Origin: Zanthoxylum bungeanum
Taxonomy: Eukaryota > Streptophyta > Magnoliopsida > Sapindales > Rutaceae
Length of the DNA: 64,000 nucleotides
Assembly: GCA_019454045.1 (NCBI GenBank)
Contig: SKCR01017714.1
Span: forward strand, 36,066-100,065
Direction: 5' to 3'
How positions within the stretch are numbered: the stretch's first letter is position 1; each line of letters opens with the position of its first letter. Below are positions 46,945 to 57,766 of the stretch, piece by piece. The position numbers were made by a program, and so were the translations under genes. A model generated the notes under the pieces. The model worked only from the letters and a program-made list of their open reading frames with translations, made no database searches and had not been told where the DNA came from.

Positions 46945-47489
46945 CTTTCTATTACGAATAGAAAGATTAATATTCATAACAGTTATGAATAATCGTTCAT
47001 TAGAGAATCAATGGTACTTAAGGTAAAAAATAATTAGAGGGGTATAACGGACATTATGACCCAGCTCTAATTACGAGATGTTCGTGAAGGATCAATTTAT
47101 ATGCAATAACTATGTCGGTGGACACCGACTTGGTTCGGCTTATTATTTCATCTACGGCAATGAGAGTAGAACTTCGGAATTTTAGTGGAATAATTCGAAG
47201 TTAATAATTCAGAATATTTAATTAAGAGCTTAATTAATATTTCGAGATTATTGGAGCTCGGAACCGTAGGTCCACTTGGTCCCGTGCTAGCTAGCGATAT
47301 ACTTTAGCGGAGCTAATATAATTAGACGGTCCAATTATATACTCATAAAAGAATAATATTATTAATATGATTAATAATATTAAATACATCACACTTAAGA
47401 CTTTATATTAAATGTTAATATAAAGTATTAATAATTATATGATAATTATTTAAATTAGCATATTAAATTATATATGATATAATTTAATA
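46945..47489 (+). repeat. Series of mini inverted repeats with ATG-type centres in E LTR
   Basis: 46945-46965 (centre ACG, 9-bp arms), 46972-46990 (1-nt centre), 47326-47350 (CGG, one mismatch), 47355-47381 (ATG, 12-bp arms), 47401-47425 (ATG, 11), 47430-47450 (ATG, 9) and 47461-47489 (ATG, 13). A further one at 47954-47980 (CCG, 12-bp arms) lies in the same LTR. The right LTR repeats the set. Confidence 0.9.
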
Positions 47490-47545
47490 AGGCTAAGAAT
47501 TATTTTGGAAATAAAAAATCATCACCATGGTAGGATTCCTTATTG

Positions 47546-47770
47546 GATAAGGAATAGGATTTGTTTGTTTGAGAAACAAAAGTCAAACCCAAATAACCCA
47601 CCATGGCCGAAATTCCCTATGGATAAGGAATAGGATTTGTTTGTTTGAGAAACAAAATCAAATCCAATTACTTACCCCTTGGCCGAATTTTCATAGATGA
47701 TAAGGATTAGGATTTATTTATTTTGGAAGCAAAATCAAACTAGAAATCCTACCCTTGGCCGAATTTGATG
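47546..47770 (+). repeat. Three-unit tandem repeat in E LTR, unit about 75-80 bp
   Basis: Units start near 47546, 47619 and 47699, each with GATAAGGAATAGGATTTG-like, GAAACAAAATCAAA and TTGGCCGAA blocks. The right LTR has the same at about 55424-55640. Confidence 0.85.
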
Positions 47771-47817
47771 ATGATGGAGACTAGTGGTTGATTCGTTTTA
47801 TGAAACAAATTATCCAT

Positions 47818-47830
47818 AAGTATAAAAGAA
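47818..47830 (+). promoter_or_regulatory. TATA box candidate of E
   Basis: AAGTATAAAAGAA, with a counterpart in the right LTR at about 55694-55706. Confidence 0.5.
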
Positions 47831-48506
47831 AAATTATGATTTAATTTTTCAGAGAGATAAGTGATTAAAAAACCCTAGCCTCCATCTCTTCTTCAAGCTC
47901 TCAAGAGTTGAGAAATATCATTGAAGAAACTGAAATTATTTCGGTGTGTGATCTTAATCTCTAAACCGTTTAGAGATTAATCTGTGAGTGTAGCCCACAC
48001 TACCCTCTGTTGGTAACGAGACATAGCTCGGAAGACCTTATGACGTTGGAAAACTCTTCCCCCTCCTCTCACCATTCACGGCAGTGGGCAAAATTAAAGT
48101 CCACTGCCGCACGCACTTCCCATTCATTGGGGCTCGGTTTTTTTTGGATTTAACTCAGGTTTTTGGGAAACACTTTTAGGGATTTTTAGGGCTGTGTTAG
48201 GATTGATTTTTAGAGAAAAATCAGACCTGAATTATCACTGTAGTTCACGCATAAACTGGTTCAAATTGGGTGCAGTTCACGCGTGTAATGGGTCCAAAAC
48301 AGTCCACTAATTCACTGTAGTTCAAGGGGCTGTTCGGGGACTATTTCGGGGGTATTTCGGGGCTGAAAAATTATCCAAAACAGAAGCAAAACATCAGTGA
48401 ACTCACTGGTGTGGTTCGGCCAAAGCGAAGGGAGAGCAAAAAAAAATTTCAAGTTCGGTCCGTGAGTATTACCGCTTCCGCTGCGCGAGGGAAGGCGTTC
48501 CCTACA

Positions 48507-50176
48507 TTGGCATCAAGGGCGAGGTTGAAAGTGATCTTAACCTTCACTTTATTATTTAAAGTTTCTGTTTTAACATGTTTATATGAGTTATAAATATGAT
48601 ATGCATGTTTAGATGAGTGGGCACATTATTGAGTTCATGTGATGAATGGTTTTGATATTTCATGTGATGAATGGATTTTGTATTGGTCGTAAATTTTTAT
48701 GGCTCTTATTTTTGTAGATGGTTTTGATTTTGGGTGTAAGGCCATAAGGCTATTTTTTATATTCATTGTAATTTTAGTTTTCAATGTAAAATTTCAATTC
48801 TTTGTAATATGGAGCACCGAAGTCGCAAAAGGAGACAATACCACTTTGGAGCGGGATTTGAAGGCCAAGGAATGCCTTGGTATATCTTTTGTACTAATTA
48901 GATTAGTATAGGAAAAATAAGAGCCCGGTCAATGCAAAATAAATCTTATGTTATATGTATGTTTATTGTTTGAATAACATGTAATATAGCCTAGTGTGCC
49001 CACTCGTGTATTTTACTTGCCATAACATGTTATAAATGCATTATCATAATAGACATGAAATTATGATTTTATGAAATTTAAAATGTTTAAATTAGAATAT
49101 GATATGCATTAAAATCATTAATTAGATTAATGGGATTTATGTCTAAAACTTGAATTCTAATATATTGGACTTAATTGGTGCATAATAAATTCCATTGGTA
49201 TATAGGATGGAAATCCGGATATAAATTCATAGCCGATTCCGTATGGACGGAAATGTGGTCTGCACTCGGGATACAATTCCACGTACCATTGAATTTTATG
49301 ACGCACTAAAAATTATTAAAATGTTTAATAGAATTTTGACCATTTAGAATTCCATGATTTTAGACCTAAAAGTGCCTAGTATTTTAAGAGTTAAAATATT
49401 GTAGCTCACTTATACCACTCTATTTAAATTAGTTTATAAGAGTAATTATATTAGTAGAGACTAATTAATATTAGTGACACAATTTTAATAGTTAAAATTG
49501 ATTTAGCTCACTTATGAAAAACTAGTGTAAATAAGATTTATGATTTAGCCGCCATGAGTTTATCCCAACGTTAGAATAAAATATTAGATATTTTAGATAG
49601 AAACCTTAAGTTTAAAATAGTGAGTGGGAGAGGGATATACGACAGTATATCCCATGATTTCCATTGTTAGTCCAAAAACGTGAGATTCAAATGTGTCTCG
49701 AGACGGCTTTGTTTTCGTCCCCCTACGGATGGTGTCCATTTTGGGTCAATATCAAGTTTGGGTTCCGAGAGGATAGGGATTCTAGATGTATCTTGTAAAC
49801 TGACCTACCCTACGGTGGCACTTCACTCGTTAAGTCAAAGAATCCCGAAACGGCGGGTTACACTTAAGAAGGAATAATAACTATTAATGAAATTCCTTTA
49901 TCGAATAAAACGGTAGTTGTTTAATATAGGAATAAGAGTTATTCCCGCATATATTAAAACAGCTAAGATTGTCTCAATCTATCATGCGAGTACTTGACCT
50001 ACCCTACGGCGGCACTTACTTGTGGGATGATAGATCTCAGTGGCATAGTAATTCTCTTAGGTTTCTAATTCATTATTCATGGTTCATGCATCATATTTAA
50101 TTTTATGCCAAATTTTTTTGATGATTTTAATATGCGATGAATGAATGTTAAATGCATGTTTATTTTATTTTCAGCC
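48507..50176 (+). other. PBS and leader of E
   Basis: TTGGCATCAAGGGCGAG at 48507-48523 is an altered tRNA-Met PBS. The leader is non-coding. It contains the 94-bp module shared with Tat LTRs (49196-49288) and two copies of ACCTACCCTACGG(T/C)GGCACTT (49802 and 49996). A TTTTCAG directly before the gag ATG looks like a 3' splice site. Confidence 0.8.
49196..49288 (+). repeat. Shared 94-bp module in copia leader
   Basis: TGGTATATAGGATGGAAATC to CACGTACCA. It matches the Tat LTR copies over its full length, apart from scattered changes and a 1-bp gap. The sequence on either side shows no Tat similarity that I can see. Confidence 0.9.
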
Positions 50177-50640
50177 ATGGTTTCTCCAATTATTTCCATT
50201 CTCTCAAATGATAAGTTGACCGGAGAAAATTATGTTAAGTGGAAAAGTAACATGAACGCTATCTTGGTCTGTGAAGACCTGAAGTTTGTCCTGACGGAGG
50301 AACGTCCTCCCGAGCCAGCCAGAAATGCTGGCCAAGCTGTGCGCGATACCTATCAAAAATGGGTCGCAGCAAATGCGAAAGCCCGCTGCTACTTGCTAGC
50401 AGGGATGTCTGAGGTTCTTGCTGCAAAGCATGAACCTATGGCTCTAGCATCACAGATGATGGAGTCATTGCAGGGCATGTTTGGGCAGCCTTCGGAGCAT
50501 CAACGCCATGAGGCCATGGTCTCAGCGATGACTGCGAGGATGAAGGATGGGACATCATTCCGAGAGCATGTCTAAGGATGATGACTTATCTCAATACTGC
50601 TGAAACCATGGAGCTCGTATTAACGAGCGTAGCCAGGTGA
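50177..50640 (+). pseudogene. gag: gag of E (frameshifted)
   Basis: I take the ATG at 50177 (context GCCATGG), 36 nt inside the open stretch, because ILSNDKLTGENYVKWKSNMN follows at the place expected for a copia Gag start. The conserved W, the KARCYLLAGM block and the HEAMVSAMTARMKDGTS block fit the UBN2-type Gag domain. A TAA at 50573 and a second shift near 50607 break it, after which the same protein resumes at 50637. Confidence 0.88.
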
Positions 50641-51488
50641 CCATGATTATGGAAACTCTTCCGCAGAGTTTCCTGCAGTTTAAAAGCAACTATGTTATGA
50701 ACAAGTTGTCTTTTACTTTGACCCAACTACTTAATGAGCTCACCCATTACGAATCCATGTTGGTGGATCCTCGTAAGTCTACTGCGGCAAATGTTGTTGA
50801 ATCTTCTAAATCTGTAAAGAAGAAGAAGAAAGGCACTGGAAAGGCTAAGGGTAAGCCCATGAAAAAGAAGAACAAGAAAGGCTCCAAGGAAACCAAGCCC
50901 AAAGGAAAATGTTTCCATTGCGACAAGAATGGACATTGGAAAAGGAACTGTCCTAAATACCTTGCTGAGCTAAAGGAGAAAAAGGAAACAGGTAAATATG
51001 ATTTACTCGTTATTGAATCTCTATTAGTGGAGGATGATAAATCCGCTTGGATTATAGATTTCGGGGCCACTAACCATGTTTGTTCTTCTTTACAGCTACT
51101 TGATTCATGGAGGGACCTTGCTGAAGGTGATTACGCCATGAGAGTCGGAACAGGGGATGCCGTTTCAGCAAGAGTAGTGGGAGTTTCCATTTTAAATTTT
51201 ATTAATAATAGTTATTTAAATTTTAACAATGTATTATTCATTCCTGGTTTCCGCAGGAATCTGATTTCTATTTCTAAACTTATGGATGATGGTTATTTTA
51301 TTTCTTTTAATAGCAATTCGGTTATTATTGGTAGAAATAGATTGACTATATGCACAGGAAACTCAGAAAATAACTTGTATGTGTTAAGACTGTTAACGCA
51401 TAAGTCACTTCTCAACACTGAAATGTTTAAGGTTGAAAAACCAAAAACGAAACGGCAAAAGATTTCTCACGATGACACATATCTATAG
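50637..51488 (+). pseudogene. Gag C-terminus, zinc knuckle and protease of E
   Basis: METLPQSFLQFKSNY and LNELTHYESM belong to the end of the Gag domain. A lysine-rich stretch follows, then the knuckle CFHCDKNGHWKRNC at 50910-50951 (C-X2-C-X4-H-X4-C). The protease starts AWIIDFGATNHVC. The catalytic D(S/T)G is changed to DFG (51057-51065), which should kill it. FIPGFRRNLISISKL is the usual second PR landmark. The frame ends in TAG at 51486 just before the HLRLGHI start of IN, where LWH is expected. Confidence 0.9.
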
Positions 51489-52511
51489 CATCTTAGACTT
51501 GGTCACATCAACCTTGATCAGATAAATAGATTGATAAAGGATGGAGCCTTAAACCAGTTAAAGCTCGGGACTTTACCAGTTTGTGAATCCTGTTTAGAAG
51601 GAAAAATGACCAGGAGACCTTTTACCAGAAAAGGTATAAGAGCCAGTCAACCACTAGAGCTAATACACTCGGACGTCTGCGGACCAATGAATATAAAAGC
51701 TCGAGGTGGTTACGAATAATTCGTCACATTCATTGATGATTATTCAAGATATGGGTATGTCTACCTAATGCATCACAAATCAGATAACTTTGAAAAGTTC
51801 AAAGAGTATCGTGCTGATGTTGAGAACCAATTAGGTAAGACAATCAAAACTCTACGATAAGATCATGGAGGGGAATACCTCGACAGAGACTTCGAGGAAT
51901 TCTTAATTGAGCATGGGATAGTATCCCAGCTCACAGCGCCTGGAACACCACAATAAAATGGTGTTGCAGAAAGGAGAAATGGAACCCTACTAGACATGAT
52001 GAGATCTATGTTTAATTATAGCTCACTACCTAGTTCTTTCTGGGGATATGCACTGCAAATCGCAATGTATATCCTTAATGTAGTTTCATCTAAGTCTATT
52101 CCTAAGACTCCCTTAGAGTTGTGGAATGGTCGTAAAGCTAGTTTACGACATTTCCGCATATGGGGGTGTCCAGCACATGTGCTGAAGAATAAGACTACAA
52201 AACTGGAACCACGTTCTCAGGTATGCTTATTTGTAGGCTACCCAAAGGAGACTAGGGGTGGATTCTTCTACAGTCCTGATGATAACAAAGTATTTGTATC
52301 GACAAATGCTACGTTTCTAGAGGAGGACTATATGAGGGAGTTCAAACCTCGTAGTAAAATGTTACTTGAGGAGTTACTTAATGGTTCAACCAGCGCGCCA
52401 TCATCAATGAAAGTTGACAAATACATAGCACCTTCGACATCTGATAGTCAGATACTTCCAAGTCGGAATGATCTACCACCTAGACGTAGTGGGGGTTGTA
52501 CGACAACCTAA
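51489..52511 (+). pseudogene. Integrase of E (five lesions)
   Basis: HLRLGHIN and CESCLEGKMTRRPF form the HHCC site. ELIHSDVCGPMN gives the first catalytic Asp. A TAA at 51717 interrupts ARGGYE.FVTFIDDYSRYGYVYLM. The second Asp (DHGGEYL) follows a TAA at about 51858. The Glu lies in NGVAERRNGTLLDMMRSM, after a TAA at about 51954. 51996-52511 holds GYALQIAMYILNVVSSKS, ELWNGRKASLRHFRIWGCPA and the FVGYPKETRGG end. A frameshift near 52500 leads into RT. Confidence 0.9.
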
Positions 52512-53469
52512 TCGCTACTTAGGGGTTGGAGAGGCACAAGTTGTCACCTCTAGCGATGGTATAGATGATCCATTGACCTACAATAGTGCAATGGATGATC
52601 CTGACAAAGAAGAATGGCTCAAAGCCATGAACCTGGAGATGAAGTCCATGTACTCCAACTCAGTCTGGGAGCTTGTAGACCAACCTGATGGAGTAAAACC
52701 CATAGGTTGCAAGTGGATCTACAAGAGGAAGAGGGGATCAGATGGGAAGGTGCAGACCTTCAAAGCTAGACTAGTGGCCAAGGGTTATACCCAGAAAGAG
52801 GGAGTTGACTATGAGGAAACTTTCTCGCCAGTAGCTATGCTAAAATCCATCCGCACTCTTCTATCCATAGCCGCATATTATGACTATGAAATCTGGCAAA
52901 TGGACGTCAAGACTGCATTCTTGAATGGCAATCTTGATGAAAGTATCTATATGATACAACCAGAAGGGTTCATCGCCCAAGGTCAAGAGCAAAAAGTTTA
53001 CAAACTACAAAGGTTCATTGATGGACTCAAGAAGGCATCTCGATATTGGAATATAAGATTTGATACAATGATCAAGTCCTATAATTTTGAGCAGAATGTT
53101 GATGAGCCTTGTGTATACAAGCGCGTCATTGACGGGAATGTGGTTTTTCTTGTCTTATACGTTGATGACATCTTACTCATTGGGAATGATGTAAGGATAT
53201 TATCAGACGTAAAAACCTGGCTAGCTGAGCAATTCCAAATGAAAGATTTGGGAGAGACGAGTTATGTTCTTGGGATCCAGATACTTCGAGATCGTAAGAA
53301 ACGACTGTTAGCTATGTCTAAGGCATCCTACATCGACGAGATCCTTGTACGATTCGGGATGCAGAATTCCAAGAAAGGTAATATGCCTTTTCGGCATGGA
53401 ATTCATTTGTCGAAGGAACAGTCTCCTAAGACACCTCAGGGCATTGAGGAAATGAGACATATCTCATAA
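52480..53469 (+). pseudogene. pol: Reverse transcriptase of E, nearly intact
   Basis: Copia RT in one frame: EEWLKAMNLEMKSM, VKPIGCKWIYKRKRGSDGK, GVDYEETFSPVAMLKSIRTL, IWQMDVKTAFLNGNLDESIY, DGLKKASRYWNIRFD, the catalytic YVDD at 53158-53169, then MKDLGETSYVLGIQILRDRK. The only lesion seen is TAA at 53467 at the RT-RNase H border. It copies the element RNA in the particle. Confidence 0.94.
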
Positions 53470-54143
53470 GCCTCAGCAGTTGGTAGTCTCATGTATGCTA
53501 TGTTATGCACGAGACCGGACATCTGTTTTACAGTGGGAGTAGTCAGTAGGTTTCAGTCAAATCCGGGATTGGATCACTGGGTGGCTGTGAAACATATTCT
53601 CAAATATCTTAAGAGAATGAGAGATTATATGCTAATATATTCTGGTGAGAATATGATCCTGAAAGGATATACAGACTCTGATTTTCAGACAGATGTTGAT
53701 TCTAGGAAATCAACATCTGGATCAGTGCTCACCCTAGGTGGTGGGGCTATTGTATGGCGGAGCATAAAACAATCTTGCATTGCCGACTCCACCATGGAGG
53801 CTGAATATGTAGCAGCTTGTGATGCAGCTAAAGAAGCAGTCTGGCTCCGTAAATTCTTGGGAGATCTGGAAGTTGTTCCGGACATGGATAAACCACTCAC
53901 CCTCTATTGCGATAATCGTGGGGTAGTGGCGAACTCCAAAGAGCCAAGAAGCCACAAGAGGGGAAACATATAGAAAGGAAATATCATCTCAACAGGGAGA
54001 TAGTGCAGAGATGGGATGTTAGCGTCACAAAGATTGCATCCGCAGAGAACCTTGCTGATCCGTTTACAAAGTCCTTGCCGGCTAAAGTGTTTGAGGGTCA
54101 CCTAGATGGTATTGGTTTACGTGACATGTCCAATTTGCTCTAG
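53470..54143 (+). pseudogene. RNase H and end of pol of E
   Basis: GSLMYAMLCTRPDICFTVG, LKGYTDSDFQTDVDSRKSTS (first Asp), CIADSTMEAEYVAACDAAKEA (Glu), LTLYCDNRGVVANSKEPRSH (Asp). A frameshift at about 53945 is followed by HLNREIVQRWD and ENLADPFTKSLPAK, ending in SNLL and TAG at 54141-54143. Everything expected at the end of a copia Pol is present. Confidence 0.92.
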
Positions 54144-54146
54144 TGC

Positions 54147-54157
54147 AAGTGGGATAT
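54147..54157 (+). other. Polypurine tract of E
   Basis: AAGTGGGATAT lies between the pol stop and the right LTR. Confidence 0.88.
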
Positions 54158-56382
54158 TGTTGGGATGTATGCCCTAGATATACATATGATGTAAATGGTT
54201 TCCTGTGTTTAGAAATAAAATGATGCATTATTCATTTATCAAATTGTTTGTTTAATTTTCTCATATTATATATCTTCATAAATACCGTAGATTACTTATG
54301 TACCTTCAGACTTGGAGTATGAGTGTCAAGAACTAGAGGATTTAAGTCTGAAGTTAGTAATCTTAAATAGTCCATAGAGAGCAAACAAACCGGGTACTTT
54401 GTTTGTGGTTTATCTATAGCTGCTGTCCATTCTATATTTGGATGGCGATCTTAATCCGGATCATCCATGTAGAGACATGAGAATGGAAGCACCTTATATG
54501 ATGTGATCATATAGGACTGGACCTAGATAGAAATGACATTATTATAATATCCATTAAACAAAGAAAGTCATTTCGATCTACTTGATGGTCATATATGGAT
54601 TTATCTGAATCCTGAGTGTACTATGAACTCCTGCATGGCGGGATATGTCCTTTGATTTACAAAGGTGAGGTTGGTGTAGCAATCCCAACCAATAACTACG
54701 TACTTTGGGGGCATAGTCTGTTATGTAGTGGGAACGTTTTACATAGACATGGAATTCACTCATTCTTATGAGAAGTAGATGAGTATCTCTCTTAAGGGTT
54801 GATTCGGATTTGAGCGCTCAAGTCTTTCTATTACGAATAGAAAGATTAATATTCATAACAGTTATGAATAAATCGTTCATTAGAGAATCAATGGTACTTA
54901 AGGTAAAAATAATTAGAGGGGTATAACGGACATTATGACCCGGCTCTAATTACGAGATATTCGTGAAGGATCAATTGTATGCAATGACTATATCGGTGGA
55001 CACCGACTTGGTTCGGCTTATTATTTCATCTACGGCAATGAGAGTAGAACTTCAGAATTTTAGTGGAATAATTCGAAGTTAATAATTCGGAATATTTAAT
55101 TAAGAGCTAATTAATATTTCGAGATTATTGGAACTCGGAACCGTAGGTCCACTTGGTCCCTGTGCTAGCTCGATATACTTTAGCTGAGATAATATAATTG
55201 GACTGTCCAATTATATACTCACCAAAGAATAAATATTATTAATATGATTAATAATATTAAATACATCACACTTAAGACTTTATATTAAATGTTAATATAA
55301 AGTATTAATAATTATATGATAATTATTTAAATTAGCATATTAAATTATATATGATATAATTTAATAAGGCTAATAATTATTTTGGAAATAAAAAATCATC
55401 ACCATGGTAGGATTCCTTATTGGATAAGGAATAGGATTTGTTTGTTTGAGAAATAAAGTCAAACCCAAATAACCCACCATGGCCGAAATTCCCTATGGAT
55501 AAGGAATAGGATTTGTTTGTTTGAGAAACAAAATCAAATACAATTACTTACCCCTTGGCCGAATTTTCATAAATGATAAGGATTAGGATTTGTTTATTTT
55601 GGAACCAAAATCAAACTAGAAATCCTACTATTGGTCGAATTTGATGATGATGAGAGACTAGTGGTTGATTTATTTTATGAAACAAATTATCCATAAATAT
55701 AAAAGAAAAATTATGATTTAATTTTTCAGAGAGATAAGTGATTAAAAAACCCTAGCATCCATCTCTTCTTCAAGCTCTCAAGAGTTGAGAAACATCATTG
55801 AAGAACCTGAAATTATTTTCGTGTGTGATCTTAATCTCTAAACTGTTTAGAGATTAATATGTGAGTGTAGCCCACACTACCCTCCGTTGGTAACGAGACA
55901 TAGCTCGGAAGACCTTGTGACGTTGGAAAACTCTTCCCCCCCTCTCTCACATTCATGGCAGTGGGCAAAATTAAAGCCCACTTCCGCACGCACTTCCCAT
56001 TCATTGGGGCTCGGTTTTGTTTGGATTTAACTCGGGTTTTTGGAAACACTTTTAGGGATTTTTAGGGCTATGTTAGGATTGATTTTTAGAGAAAAATCAG
56101 ACCTGAATTATCACTGCAGTTCACGCATAAACTTGTTCAAATTGGGTGCAGTTCACGCGTGTAACGGGTCCAAAACAGTTCACTAATTCACTGCAGCTCA
56201 AGGGACTATTCGGGGACTGTTTCGGGGGTATTCTGGGGCTGAAATATTGTCCAAAAAAGAAGCAAAACATCAGTGAACTCACTGGTGTGGTTCGGCCAAA
56301 GCGAAGGGAGAGCAGAAAAAATTTTCAAGTTCGGTCCGTGAGTATTACCGCTTCCGCTGCGCGAGGGAAGGCGTTCCATACA
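54158..56382 (+). repeat. Right LTR of E, 2225 bp
   Basis: It is colinear with 46271-48506, and CTACA follows at 56383-56387. Confidence 0.94.
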
Positions 56383-56387
56383 CTACA

Positions 56388-57063
56388 TTCTTTCCAAGGT
56401 GCCAGATGAGCCACCTCCAGTGACAATTTTGGTTATGCAGTGACAGGAGATGCTCGGGTCTTTACATAACTTTTGAAAGCTTCATTCTCCATATTCTTGG
56501 GAGTAGAGTTATCCCCTGACCTATGCAGCTTCATTGAGGAACCAGATCGCATACATATCGCTTTGGGGTGTTCACCAGAGAGGGCCGTTAAATTAGTTTA
56601 TTTTCAGTTGAGGGATGTAGCCAACACTTGGTTTTTATCCTTTCAAGATGGTCAGAGACAAGATGCTCCTCCAATGACATGGGTTGAGTTTAGTACAGCT
56701 TTCTTATCCAGATTTTTACTATAAAATATTAGAGATAATAGAGCTCGGGAGTTTGAGAAGTTGGATCAGGGGGAGCAGATGATAGTTTCTGAATATGATA
56801 TATGGTTTACTCGATTGTCTCGTTATGCCCCATATTTAGTCAGCACAGAAGAAATGAATATGAAGAGATTTTTTAATGGGCTTCAGGATTACTTGTTTCA
56901 CTCCATTCACTTCACAGAGACCACTACATATACTCCAGTTTTAGATGTTTCCTTACGATTTGAAAGACGAGACAGAGAAAGACAAGCAAAGAAGGAGTCT
57001 CGAAAGAGACCTAGATCAGTTGAAAGGGCAAGGCCACAACAGAGTAGCCCGAGCAGACAGTAG
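56388..57063 (+). pseudogene. gag: gag of a Ty3/gypsy element (F)
   Basis: Capsid core at 56473-56724: FIEEPDRIHIALGCSPERAV, YFQLRDVANTWFLSF, then TWVEFSTAFLSRFLL followed by TAA. The next stretch, 56761-57063, has EQMIVSEYDIWFTRLSRYAP, MKRFFNGLQDYLFHSI and an arginine-rich tail. This is the retrotransposon Gag of the chromovirus type (Tekay/Del-like, my best guess). The left end of F was lost or displaced when the inverted Tat element landed here. Confidence 0.82.
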
Positions 57064-57766
57064 AAAGTGTCAGCTCCTTCCGCCACACGTAGATACTTAG
57101 GTCCGGTGCAAGGGGTTAGGATCGTTGACCAACTCAGAGTGCCACCTCCTATGTGGTCTCTTCGCCATTGGTGGTTCAGCCATGGCGAGGTCTCCAATTA
57201 TGTTCAATTTACAAGTGGACTCATTCGGAGCCTGTCAATCTGGGAATAGGGTTTGATATCAAAATGGACGAATGGGCTATCTAAAGAGAGACTGTCTGGT
57301 CCATCTACTCCCCAGCCATAGCCTAACAAGAGTATAGGAGGAGGCGAGTGGAGGAGGCGAGTAAATATCTATAGGTAAAGGGCAGACAACAATAGGTAGG
57401 GGATAACCAGTGGGTGATCGAGGATAGGCTTCCTCCAACAGAGCTCGGGGTAGGGTGTATACCCTCACATCCTATGAGGCACAAACATCTAATGCAGTTG
57501 TCGTAGGTACATTATCGATTGGTCATGTGCAAGAAAAAATGTTGTTTGACTCAGGCGCCACACACTCTTTTGTGTCACCATATTTTCTAACTCATTTGGG
57601 TAGAGGTACCGAACCTTTAAATTCACCTATTATGATAGCTAACCCAGTAGGAGATCTAATAGAGCTTACACATGGTGTAAAGAGGTATCCATTGGATATT
57701 GATGAGCATATTTATTTTGTTGGTGTTGGTGCTCTGAGCGCCAATCCGGACCGTATTTATGTCTGA
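57064..57766 (+). pseudogene. Zinc knuckle remnant and protease of F, unit 1
   Basis: Near 57255-57300 the words GRMGYLKRDC are a knuckle in which the middle His is now Tyr (GHLKRDC type expected). At 57455-57766 is the retropepsin with the active site LFDSGATHSFVS (Asp-Ser-Gly at 57548-57556), fully conserved. The frame ends at 57764 and RT never follows: sequence switches to non-coding DNA. Confidence 0.85.

Larger units (their letters stand above)
46271..48506 (+). repeat. Left LTR of E, 2236 bp
   Basis: It starts TGTTGGGATG and ends TTCCCTACA. It holds the inverted-repeat series at 46945-47489 and 47954-47980, a three-copy repeat with GGATAAGGAATAGGATTTG at 47546-47765, and a TATA-like AAGTATAAAAGAA at 47818-47830. 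Confidence 0.94.
46271..56382 (+). mobile_element. Ty1/copia element E, near-complete, 10112 bp
   Basis: It has LTRs of about 2.2 kb with TGTTGGGATGTATGCC starts and TACA ends, and TSD CTACA at 46266-46270 and 56383-56387. It has a PBS, a leader of about 1.7 kb, gag, PR, IN, RT, RNase H and a PPT. It is the most intact copy in the window: about eight lesions in pol, several of them single changes such as CAA to TAA. The two LTRs look a few percent apart by eye. Confidence 0.94.

Noticed and set aside
53685..53955. - strand frames opposite the RNase H of E
   Set aside because: They are antisense shadows of the conserved RNase H coding strand.
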